A DNA stretch of 21,993 nucleotides from a bacterium (GTDB lineage Bacteria > Patescibacteriota > Patescibacteriia > 2-12-FULL-60-25), in NCBI GenBank assembly GCA_020056125.1, contig JAGVIJ010000028.1:1-21993 (forward strand), in the 5' to 3' direction. Both the position numbers and the translations under genes were made by a program. Positions 6,611 to 13,116 of this stretch are shown here, in pieces (position 1 is the stretch's first letter; each line of letters opens with the position of its first letter). The notes beneath the pieces were generated by a model, which did no database searches, was not told the DNA's origin, and saw only the letters and a program-made list of their open reading frames with translations.

Positions 6611-8461
6611 CTATGTCGCTACAACCGGTGGGATAAGATTTTGGGCATTAGCCGGCGGCAGGCCGACGATGTCATAAAATTCTTTGCGCTCCAAGGTTTC
6701 TTTTTCCAGTAATACGCTCGCCACTTTATCAATGACGGTTTTATTACCTTGCACGATTTCGCGCGCTTTCTTCAAGCCTGCGGCAATCAGCTTATCCATC
6801 TCCTCGTCGATCTTGCGCGCTACATCTTCGGAATAATTTCGGTTCTCATGAATCTCGCGGCCCAAAAAAATCAATTCATCTTGTTCGCCATAAGTGCGCG
6901 GCCCCAAGGTTTCGGACATGCCCCATTGCGTAACCATGTGCCGCACCAAACGCGTGGCCTGTTTCATGTCATCCGAAGCGCCGGTGGTAATGTCGCCGAA
7001 AAAGATTTGCTCGGCCGCAAAACCGCCCAACAAAATTGCGATGTCCTCCATATATTCTTCGCGGCGGCGCATCAGACGGTCTTCGAGCGGCATCTTTAAG
7101 GTATAGCCGGCCGCATGTCCGCGCGAAATGATGGAGATTTTTTGCACCGGATCCGTGTGAGGTTGCAGGTGAGTAACCAACGCATGCCCGGCTTCGTGCA
7201 CAGCTGTAATTTTGCGTTCCTCATCTTTGAACATGCGATTTTTGCGTTCCGGACCCAGCAAAACTTTTTCAATTGATTCCAAAAGATCCACCATTTCCAC
7301 TTGTTTTTTATCGCGGCGCGCGGCCAAAATTGCGGCCTCGTTAATCAAGTTGGCTAAATCAGCGCCGCTAAAACCGGGCGTGCGTTCAGCCAGCTGACGC
7401 AAGACCACATCCGGAGCCAGAGGCTTGTTCCTGGCATGCACAGTTAAAATTTCATGGCGCTCTTTAATATCCGGTAAATCCAACACCACGCGGCGATCAA
7501 ATCGTCCGGGGCGGAGCAGAGCCGGGTCAAGTACGTCAGGTCGATTGGTGGCCGCCACCACAATGATGCCCAGGTTGGGTTCAAAACCATCCATCTCCAC
7601 CAAAATTTGGTTTAAAGTTTGTTCTCGTTCATCATGCGAACCGCCTAAACCTGTGCCGCGCTGACGACCCACTGCATCAATTTCATCAATAAAGACAATG
7701 CACGGCGTGCGCTTTTTGGCTTTGCTGAACAGGTCGCGTACGCGTGAAGCGCCTACGCCTACCAGCATCTCCACGAATTCCGAGCCGCTCATGTGAAAGA
7801 ACGGCACGCCCGCCTCGCCGGCCACAGCGCGTGCGAGCAATGTTTTGCCCGTGCCCGGAGAACCCATGAGTAAAACTCCCTTGGGAATTTTAGCGCCCAA
7901 GGCCACGAATTTTTCTGGATGTTTCAAAAATTCCACGATCTCGGATAATTCTTCTTTAGCTTCTTTGACCCCGGCTACATCCGCAAAGGTTTCTTTTTTT
8001 GTATCGGCATCAATTTCCCGCGCGCCGGATTGCCCGAACATTAGAGCGCGATTGTTTTGTCCTTGGACTTGGCGCAAAAATAGCCAGATGAGCGCGAAGA
8101 TCAACAAGAGGGGAATCAAGGTGGGCAGAATGGCGCGCAGCCAGTAGTTCAAACCTGTCCCTTCTTGCACCTCAATGGGCACGGCGCGAATTTTGTCCGC
8201 GGCCACGCCGTAATTTTGCAGCAGCTCTGACAAGGATTCGCCGCTTTCCTTTTGAGCATTGGCTTTAGAGTCATCCGCGCGCACAATTGAAACCTCGGTG
8301 CCGCGCACCACAATGGATTTTACGTTGCCCTGTTCAATCTCCGTGGCTAAAGCCGAGAGATTAAGCTTGGGAATATCTTCTACGTTTACAAACACCAAAA
8401 ACATTCCGACCAAAGTCAGACTACCAACAAAGATAAGTATGTTGCGCCAGGTCGTGTTCAT
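6611..8461 (-). CDS. ftsH: ATP-dependent zinc metalloprotease FtsH
   Basis: Membrane-anchored AAA+ protease that degrades misfolded membrane proteins and regulatory proteins. The 616-aa protein has an N-terminal membrane segment at about 8-27, an extracytoplasmic domain, a second segment at about 106-129, then the AAA+ module. Walker A is GSPGTGKT (200-207), Walker B is FIDEID (257-262), followed by the pore-side and arginine-finger region ALLRPGRFDRR. The protease active site is HEAGH (422-426), with an Asp pair around 497-498 in TTGASDDMKQAT as candidate third zinc ligand. All key residues are present and the length is normal. The start ATG lies 4 bases after the stop of the S1 gene, so the two form an operon read from the S1 promoter. 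No Shine-Dalgarno site precedes it. Confidence 0.96.
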   Translation of the reverse strand: MNTTWRNILIFVGSLTLVGMFLVFVNVEDIPKLNLSALATEIEQGNVKSIVVRGTEVSIVRADDSKANAQKESGESLSELLQNYGVAADKIRAVPIEVQEGTGLNYWLRAILPTLIPLLLIFALIWLFLRQVQGQNNRALMFGQSGAREIDADTKKETFADVAGVKEAKEELSEIVEFLKHPEKFVALGAKIPKGVLLMGSPGTGKTLLARAVAGEAGVPFFHMSGSEFVEMLVGVGASRVRDLFSKAKKRTPCIVFIDEIDAVGRQRGTGLGGSHDEREQTLNQILVEMDGFEPNLGIIVVAATNRPDVLDPALLRPGRFDRRVVLDLPDIKERHEILTVHARNKPLAPDVVLRQLAERTPGFSGADLANLINEAAILAARRDKKQVEMVDLLESIEKVLLGPERKNRMFKDEERKITAVHEAGHALVTHLQPHTDPVQKISIISRGHAAGYTLKMPLEDRLMRRREEYMEDIAILLGGFAAEQIFFGDITTGASDDMKQATRLVRHMVTQWGMSETLGPRTYGEQDELIFLGREIHENRNYSEDVARKIDEEMDKLIAAGLKKAREIVQGNKTVIDKVASVLLEKETLERKEFYDIVGLPPANAQNLIPPVVAT

Positions 8462-8465
8462 GTTA

Positions 8466-9608
8466 TTAGGCGGTAGCCGCGTTACCTGCGGCTTTTTCGG
8501 CCGCGACTTCTTCTTTAGGCTTCTTCAACGACAGCCCCAAACGATGGTTGGTGGGATCAATGGTTACAATGCGGAAACTGATTTCATCGCCCACGCGCGC
8601 AATTTCATTTACATCTTTGACCGGCTTATCAGCTAACTCGCTGATGTGCGCCAGGCCATGAATCTCCGAATCCAGCTCCACGAACAAACCAAAGGGATTG
8701 ATTTTAAGCACGCGGCCTTTAACCATTTGTCCAACCTGGTATTTTCCGGCTACATCGCGCCACGGGTCGGGCACCAGCTTTTTCATGGAGAGGAAAATTT
8801 TGGAGCCTTCAACATTTATAATTTCAGCCTTCACCATGTCGCCGACCTTAAGCAGGTCTTGCGGATGGTCGATGCGCTGCCAAGCGATTTCGGAAATGTG
8901 CACCAAGCCTTCGAGATTTTCGTCAAAACATACGAAAGCTCCGAAGTCAGTAACCGCAGTAACCTCGCCCTCCACCATGTCGCCCACTTTATATTTAGAG
9001 ATCACGCCTTCTTGCTTGGTTTCCCACACGGCCTTTTCTGAAACAATCAATTTTTCTTCTTCATCATTCACGTCCAATACTTTGACATCAATGGTTTGAT
9101 CAACCAGCTCTCTTAATTTTTCCAGGATCTTATTTTTTTCGCCGCCCACCACGCGCGGATAATTTTCCGGCGAGAGTTGAGAGACCGGCAAAAAGCCGTT
9201 GACGCCTTCCACGCGCACCAGCAAACCGCCTTTGTTGGCGTCCAAAATTTTAACCGGCACCACGCTGTTTTGCGCCATTAATTCTTTCAGCTTATCCCAC
9301 GAACGCTTGCGACCGGCGCCCTTAAGCGACAATTCCAATTCTCCGAATTCATTATCTAAATCTTTGACCGCGGCTTCAACTTCATCGCCGACCGATAAGT
9401 CGATATTAGGATCAAGTTCTGGTCCGCGTACCATGCCCACGGCTATGCCTCCGATGTCCAAACGCACTTCATTGCGTCCGACCGAGATGACCGTGCCCCT
9501 GACCGTATCGCCGATACTTGGATATTGCGGTCCAACGGCCGAGAGTTTTTTTTCAAATTCAGTTGCGGCAGTGAGTTTTGTTTTGTCGGTTTTTTGAAAG
9601 GTTAACAT
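8466..9608 (-). CDS. S1 RNA-binding domain protein (30S ribosomal protein S1-like)
   Basis: RNA-binding protein with four S1 (OB-fold) repeats: about residues 30-100 (GDTVRGTVISVGRNEVRLDI), 115-195, 205-280 (GDMVEGEVTAVTDFGAFVCF) and 290-365 (GQMVKGRVLKINPFGLFVEL). This four-repeat layout is common for S1 in small genomes, compared with six in E. coli. It should help bind mRNA to the 30S subunit. The second repeat is the least canonical. The C-terminus is a short Lys/Glu/Ala tail. The gene precedes ftsH by 4 bases. The leader contains two stable hairpins (9623-9669), suggesting control at the mRNA level. Most genes in this window lack a Shine-Dalgarno site, which makes S1-assisted initiation relevant. 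ATG at 9608 has no Shine-Dalgarno site either. Confidence 0.9.
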   Translation of the reverse strand: MLTFQKTDKTKLTAATEFEKKLSAVGPQYPSIGDTVRGTVISVGRNEVRLDIGGIAVGMVRGPELDPNIDLSVGDEVEAAVKDLDNEFGELELSLKGAGRKRSWDKLKELMAQNSVVPVKILDANKGGLLVRVEGVNGFLPVSQLSPENYPRVVGGEKNKILEKLRELVDQTIDVKVLDVNDEEEKLIVSEKAVWETKQEGVISKYKVGDMVEGEVTAVTDFGAFVCFDENLEGLVHISEIAWQRIDHPQDLLKVGDMVKAEIINVEGSKIFLSMKKLVPDPWRDVAGKYQVGQMVKGRVLKINPFGLFVELDSEIHGLAHISELADKPVKDVNEIARVGDEISFRIVTIDPTNHRLGLSLKKPKEEVAAEKAAGNAATA

Positions 9609-9622
9609 GTGAATTAAATTTA

Positions 9623-9669
9623 TCCCGACCGAAGCGTCGGGACTCCACCGCGTTTTTAGCGCGGGTGGA
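9623..9669 (-). promoter_or_regulatory. Two hairpins in the 5' leader of the S1-ftsH operon
   Basis: Read on the minus strand, TCCACC-GCG with loop CTAAAAA-type closes as a GC-rich hairpin (9644-9669). It is followed at once by TCCCGAC-gcttcg-GTCGGGA (9623-9642). The second ends 14 bases before the ATG. They may form an autoregulatory site for the S1 protein, as S1 represses its own mRNA in other bacteria; that is inference. No poly-T follows, so they are not a terminator. Confidence 0.5.
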
Positions 9670-9693
9670 TGTGATTAATTAAGTGGCCTGTAC

Positions 9694-9720
9694 CTTATAA
9701 GAAAAAGTGATTTTTGGCAA
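9694..9720 (-). promoter_or_regulatory. Probable promoter of the S1-ftsH operon
   Basis: On the minus strand TTGCCA (9715-9720) is followed after 15 bases by TATAAG (9694-9699), or after 17 bases by TAAGGT. It lies between the upstream terminator (9761-9793) and the leader hairpins. Spacing is not ideal, so the exact boxes are uncertain. Confidence 0.5.
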
Positions 9721-9760
9721 GCTTACCCGCCCAGGCGTACACCTCTACAATAAATTTGAT

Positions 9761-9793
9761 AAAAAAAGACCCCGAGGAGTTAACCAAGGGGTC
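9761..9793 (-). terminator. Intrinsic terminator of the large non-coding RNA
   Basis: On the minus strand GACCCC, a 13-14 base loop, GGGGTC, then seven T. On the plus strand the same hairpin has no T run, so it serves transcription coming from above 9793 on the minus strand, where there is no protein gene. Confidence 0.8.
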
Positions 9794-10072
9794 GAGAGCC
9801 GTCGAGGGGGGAAGAGCGGGTTGAGAAGGAACTGGATGAGGCGTGTTCTTGTTTAGAATAGAGGCCTAGCCAGAGGTGAGATCTGCTCACACCAACATAC
9901 GAAGTCCTGCAGGACTCACGTACGTACCTTCTCTTCAACATGTTAATTCGCTGGAGGGCGAACAGGGGGAGCCGATAATCCGGTTAAGGACTTCTTTACT
10001 CCTTTTTCACATGCCTCCTCTTTGGATCAAGTAGGCGAGAGGCGCAAGCGCCAGACGGAAACTTGGATCTTC

Positions 10073-10115
10073 TCAAGCTACAGTTTGAACCGGAGTCCAT
10101 TCTGGAGCTCTAGAG
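10073..10115 (-). repeat. 43-nt duplicated module in the large ncRNA, copy 1
   Basis: On the RNA strand it reads CTCTAGAG, then GAATGGACTCCGGTTCAAAC, then TGTAGCTTGA. The second copy at 10187-10229 has the same length with scattered substitutions, so the copies are diverged but without indels. The GGTTCAAAC core resembles a T-loop. Confidence 0.75.
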
Positions 10116-10186
10116 CCGAGGCTCTAACAAAGGGGAGAGGATCAGGGATCCGAGATTTGCGGGTCTCGAATCTTGTTCAGTGACAG

Positions 10187-10229
10187 TCAAGCCACAGTTT
10201 GAACCGAAGTCCATTCCGAGACTCTAGAG
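10187..10229 (-). repeat. 43-nt duplicated module in the large ncRNA, copy 2
   Basis: On the RNA strand it reads CTCTAGAG, then GAATGGACTTCGGTTCAAAC, then TGTGGCTTGA. It is offset 114 bases from copy 1. Related shorter CGGTT(C/G)AA motifs occur twice more toward the 5' end of the RNA (near 10751-10760 and 10590-10597). Confidence 0.75.
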
Positions 10230-10839
10230 AAACCGCAGGTTGTTTGCAGTTGTCAGCTTCAGGCTCATGCCCTGGAGAAGACTCAACCTTTTGGTTCGGC
10301 GCATTAGCGCAAGACTCCGGCGAACTCCTTGTACAAGAAGCTTCGCTGAAGCGCTGATTTGACCAAGCTCGAGACCGGGACCACCTTGCGGAGGACTCGG
10401 AGACGAACACAATCGCCACAGCTGTCACCTAGATCTTTTACAGATCTGACAGGTTCCTTTGAGGTAATCTCAGAACCTTGTCGAAGACGTCACGAAGGTT
10501 TGCTCTTTAGGCTTGCGGCCTTGGGAGCTTGCCACTGTCAGAGGATTTTCATCCGCGCGGGAGAGGCCAGGGGACGGATCCCCAAGCGAGTTCAACCGCC
10601 AGTGAAAACTTCGAGGCTTGACTATCTGCTACTTCCTTCAAGTGCCCCGGAGGGAGACAAGAAGGATCCTTTTCGCGTTGCCGCTACAGAGGATTTTGCG
10701 AGAGTCTCTCGGCCGAGAGACTTCAGTAGCTTGCGCTACCAGATAGAGAAGTCTTGAACCGAAGCCTCGCCGATGGTTGGGGTTACCCAGCCTCAGACAG
10801 GTGACGTCACGTTCTTCATTTCTCAACGAGCAGGGCTAT

Positions 10840-10869
10840 ATCATAATCCCATACCCAAAGTAGTGTCAA
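10840..10869 (-). promoter_or_regulatory. Strong sigma70-type promoter of the large ncRNA
   Basis: On the minus strand a perfect TTGACA (10864-10869), 18-base spacer and TATGAT (10840-10845). It predicts a start of transcription at about 10831-10833. This is the best -35 box in the window, and no protein start codon with a plausible ORF follows it. Confidence 0.85.
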
Positions 10870-10969
10870 GGGGTGAAGTAGGACAAGTTTGAAAAAATCT
10901 AATTCATGGCTGGATTGAGCGCAGTATCAGCCAATGCGATGTGTGATTGAGGGGGGAGTTATCCACAGG

Positions 10970-11102
10970 CCCCGCACTAAACTTTTGCCATTCTGTTTCT
11001 CATCTTGTGATGCAAGACAGAATGAAACAGTGTGTTTTTAAGTCGCGTTTTCAGACCAGCAATTCGTAGAATACGAAAACGCGGGCAAAAGTTAGTGCGG
11101 GG
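10970..11102. repeat. ~133-bp inverted-repeat element, copy B
   Basis: The left arm CCCCGCACTAAACTTTTGCC (10970-10989) and the right arm ending GCAAAAGTTAGTGCGGGG (11085-11102) are complementary except for one extra A. Inside are two further hairpins, ATTCTGT/ACAGAAT and CGCGTTTTC/GAAAACGCG. The whole can therefore fold as a three-way junction. It lies between the ncRNA promoter and the start of the gene at 11176. A lone TTATCCACA (10959-10967) abuts its left end. Confidence 0.8.
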
Positions 11103-11175
11103 TAAATTAGTGGATTAGGATTTGATCTGAATAATTGGTATATTGGTGTTAAGATTTTTAATCTATTAAAAACTT

Positions 11176-11847
11176 ATGTCGGATTTATATTTAAATTTTG
11201 AAGATCGTGCCGAGGTAATGGAGTTTTTATCTGAAATAAGCGTTTTTGCAGACAAAAAAAGCCGCGGCGCTGCTGAAGATCTAATCAGGGCTTCGGATCA
11301 AGGCCGATCTTTGACTGCTGAAAAGCTGGCGGATTTTACGCGGCGGATGGCCGTAGCCACGTGGCCGGCGCGGGTTGCCATGCAAGATCATTTTTCTCAC
11401 CGAGCTGTGATCGAAGAATGGGAAAAGGTGGCCAGCCAAGTGGAGCCGGCGCTGGAAAAAAAGATGTTTGGTTTTCGCAAAGGCGCGGGCGCTAAGACGC
11501 TGGATGATTTGCTAAAGCATCCGGATGCGGGAGATACTTTTAGCGCTGAAGATCTTTTGGCTATTCAAGATGTGCGGCGCAGAGCGCGTGAAGATTTTTG
11601 GAACACAAAAAAAGCCACGCTCAAAACTTTAATCAAAAAATATCAGCAGGTTCTGGGAGAATACCAGGCGCGCTTTCAAAAATTGCGCGAGCTGGCCGCG
11701 GTTTTTACAACCGGCGTTCAAGATGAAATTTATTCCAAACTCCAACATTTTGAAGATCGAGTGTTATTTGGATTGGAATCGGTGCCTTTGGAAATTTTAG
11801 ACGAGGAAATTTTATATTACGTTGAGCAAAAAGAACTTCCGCTATAA
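11176..11847 (+). CDS. Hypothetical soluble helical protein
   Basis: I do not recognise this 223-aa protein. It starts MSDLYLNFEDRAEVMEFLSE and has no signal peptide or membrane segment. It is charged and predicted mainly helical by composition. The middle (about residues 130-175, with DVRRRAREDFWNTKKATLKT) looks like a long amphipathic or coiled-coil helix, and the C-terminus is acidic (LEILDEEILYYVEQKELPL). No catalytic motif is visible. Codon use and base composition match the neighbouring glycan genes. The start ATG has no Shine-Dalgarno site. Its last 31 bases overlap the convergent glycosyltransferase gene. Element copy B lies 73 bases upstream. Confidence 0.75.
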   Translation: MSDLYLNFEDRAEVMEFLSEISVFADKKSRGAAEDLIRASDQGRSLTAEKLADFTRRMAVATWPARVAMQDHFSHRAVIEEWEKVASQVEPALEKKMFGFRKGAGAKTLDDLLKHPDAGDTFSAEDLLAIQDVRRRAREDFWNTKKATLKTLIKKYQQVLGEYQARFQKLRELAAVFTTGVQDEIYSKLQHFEDRVLFGLESVPLEILDEEILYYVEQKELPL

Positions 11848-12986
11848 GCAGTGGCCTGAAGCGTCTGCGATAATATTTGCGCAGCCGGATGCCAACTTTG
11901 AGATTGGCGAATTTCCTGCCTTGCCGGCAGGCAGGCGAATTTTGAATTTCGGATTTCGGAGTTTAGTATGGGACATTCGATATTCGACATTCGATATTCG
12001 ACATTCGATAAAATGATGCGCAGCGCCTGAACCCAATGCTGTGGCTTGGCTGGATCAGCGAATAATGTCCCCGGAGGAGCGGTTTCGGGCAAAGCGCCGG
12101 CAGTGGAAGCGACGCAGGGCGTGCCGTAAGCCGCGGCTTCATGCAACGGTAAACCATAGCCTTCATACCAAGATGGATAAAGAAACGCCGCCGCGTTTTG
12201 GTAGAGCTCGGCCAGTTCGGAATCCGTCGGTCTGTAAACAAGACGAACCCATGGTAGGGGCGGATCAGTGTGTCCGCCCGAGCCGACACATGGGTCGGCC
12301 CCTACCAATAATAATTCTAAATTTTCAAATTTCGGTTCTTGCCGTAACGCCGCTACTGCTTGTACCGCGGTTGCCGAGTTTTTGCGCGGATCATCAGTGC
12401 CCAGCGCAAGAACATATCTTGGCGAAGTTCGAACTTCGAACTTCGAATTTCGAATATTTTGTATTGTTGGGCCGATTGGGATAACGGTTATTTTATTTTC
12501 CGAAACACCCAACAATTTTACCGCATCTCTTTTGGTGGTCTCGGACACAGCTAAAAGCGCGCTGGCACCGCGGATTAATTTCTCCGGTCGTATGGCTCTA
12601 TGCCACAAACGCATCTTGCGCGAGAACCAACGCGGTTCAATCAAAAAAGATAAATCGTGCAGTAATAGGACGTAGGGGCGATTTAGTTTGCCGACAAAAC
12701 CCAAATTGGGTAAAAACACCCCATCAATTTTTCCGGCGCGCTTTTCGATCTCCTGATCCAGCGCAGTGAGTCCGGTAAAGGTTGCGGCGCTCCATAATTT
12801 ATTCGGAATATGGAGATGAATGTGTTTGTGGTACGAAATCGGAGGTTGATTTTGACCGGTGGTGGCCAAAATTATTTCATTCGCCTGCGCGAGTTCGCAA
12901 AAAGCTGAAATCAAACCGCGGGCCACGCGGCTCACGCCTCCTTGAGCCGGATCAACCAGCGGCCGTGCATCAATTAGCCAGCGCAT
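11817..12986 (-). CDS. GT4-family glycosyltransferase carrying three repeat-derived insertions
   Basis: GT-B fold glycosyltransferase, likely adding a sugar to a lipid-linked surface polysaccharide at the cytoplasmic membrane. The N-terminus MRWLIDARPL...GGVSRVARGL is typical. The C-terminal half contains LALGTDDPRKN, AAAFLYPSWYEGYGLPLHEA (the E-x7-E nucleotide-sugar site) and GTPCVASTAGALPE. Three stretches look foreign: QNIRNSKFEVRTS (heptamers 12424-12457), DPCVGSGGHTDPPLPW (palindrome 12252-12307) and a ~35-residue stretch with NVEYRMSNIEC and NSKFACLPARQEIR (11908-12010). All are in frame. The ATG at 12986 is preferred to the GTG at 12995, which lies inside element copy D. It is the last gene of a three-gene cluster. 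Its 3' end overlaps the convergent gene by 31 bases. Confidence 0.88.
   Translation of the reverse strand: MRWLIDARPLVDPAQGGVSRVARGLISAFCELAQANEIILATTGQNQPPISYHKHIHLHIPNKLWSAATFTGLTALDQEIEKRAGKIDGVFLPNLGFVGKLNRPYVLLLHDLSFLIEPRWFSRKMRLWHRAIRPEKLIRGASALLAVSETTKRDAVKLLGVSENKITVIPIGPTIQNIRNSKFEVRTSPRYVLALGTDDPRKNSATAVQAVAALRQEPKFENLELLLVGADPCVGSGGHTDPPLPWVRLVYRPTDSELAELYQNAAAFLYPSWYEGYGLPLHEAAAYGTPCVASTAGALPETAPPGTLFADPAKPQHWVQALRIILSNVEYRMSNIECPILNSEIRNSKFACLPARQEIRQSQSWHPAAQILSQTLQATAYSGSSFCST
11908..12010 (-). repeat. Coding heptamer array plus palindrome in the GT4 gene
   Basis: Five heptamers alternating CGAATGT and CGAATAT (11973-12010) are followed on the minus strand by CCGAAATTC-type arms and the same CCTGCC...GGCAGG palindrome as in tsaD. 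The palindrome is translated here as ACLPARQE, but as LPAGKAG in TsaD, so the element is read in another frame. Confidence 0.85.
12252..12307. repeat. 56-bp double-hairpin palindrome in the GT4 gene
   Basis: The outer arms TGGTAGGGGC and GCCCCTACCA are perfect complements. They enclose two hairpins, GGGCGGA/TCCGCCC and GCCGAC/GTCGGC. The family of GTAGGGGC...GCCCCTAC repeats is widespread between genes in many bacteria; here it is read through in frame. Confidence 0.8.
12424..12457 (-). repeat. Variant heptamer array in the GT4 gene
   Basis: Five consecutive heptamers of form AANTTCG on the minus strand, read as NIRNSKFEVRTS. It is the same design as the AATRTCG arrays but without the GC-rich palindrome. 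Confidence 0.75.
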
Positions 12987-13116
12987 ACCCAGCACATAAC
13001 TTAAACAATACGACTAAATTCAGGTTGTCTTTTTTAAAGTGAGTCTCGTTGTCATCCAAGTTCTTTAGTTTGCAAATGCAATGTATCATGGCGGTTTAAG
13101 TTATGTGCTGGGCATG
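12984..13116. repeat. ~133-bp inverted-repeat element, copy D
   Basis: Arms CCCAGCACATAACTTAAAC (from 12988) and GTTTAAGTTATGTGCTGGG (to 13112) are perfect complements. The trinucleotide CAT flanks both outer ends. The element fills the gap between the two GT4 genes. The right arm encodes the final residues and TAA stop of the upstream gene, and the left arm reaches the start of the downstream gene. Length matches copies A, B and C. Confidence 0.8.

Larger units (their letters stand above)
9761..10832 (-). ncRNA. Candidate large structured non-coding RNA (~1.07 kb), family not recognised
   Basis: No credible protein is encoded on either strand, yet the segment has its own promoter (TTGACA-18-TATGAT) and terminator. 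Near the predicted 5' end GTTGAGAA (10820-10827) is perfectly complementary to TTCTCAAC near the 3' end (9820-9827), which would close the molecule. Local hairpins on the minus strand include CTGTC-AGATCT/AGATCT-TGACAG (10422-10452), AGGTTC-TGAG/CTCA-GAACCT (10451-10478), GGGGA-TCCG-TCCCC (10570-10583), AGTCTCTCGG/CCGAGAGACT (10703-10722), TAGC-GCAA-GCTA, TAGAGC-CTCG-GCTCTA (10111-10126), GGCG-CTTG-CGCC (about 10041-10052) and AGTCC-TGCA-GGACT. Several carry GNRA- or CUUG-like tetraloops. A 43-nt unit is duplicated inside. Size and ornateness recall GOLLD, ROOL and OLE RNAs, but I cannot match it to any. It is transcribed toward the S1 operon. Confidence 0.7.

Noticed and set aside
10359..10757. 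132-codon open frame on the plus strand within the large ncRNA.
   Set aside because: Low-quality composition, no ribosome site, antisense to the promoter-terminator pair, and interrupted by strong palindromes.
9761..10832. tmRNA, 6S, SRP or rRNA identity for the large RNA.
   Set aside because: No tRNA-like ends with TTCAA/CCA in tmRNA layout, no SRP or 6S core motifs, and far too little resemblance to rRNA signature segments; size also does not fit.
10959..10967. Perfect DnaA box TTATCCACA, possible origin.
   Set aside because: Only one box found, no cluster, no dnaA/dnaN and no A/T-rich unwinding region; likely chance or a lone regulatory site.
10970..11102. Integron attC site reading of the inverted-repeat elements (GTTAG/CTAAC-like ends in copy B).
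   Set aside because: The invariant AAC/GTT triplets are absent from copies A and the left end of C, no integrase or cassette array is present, and the elements are isolated between core genes.
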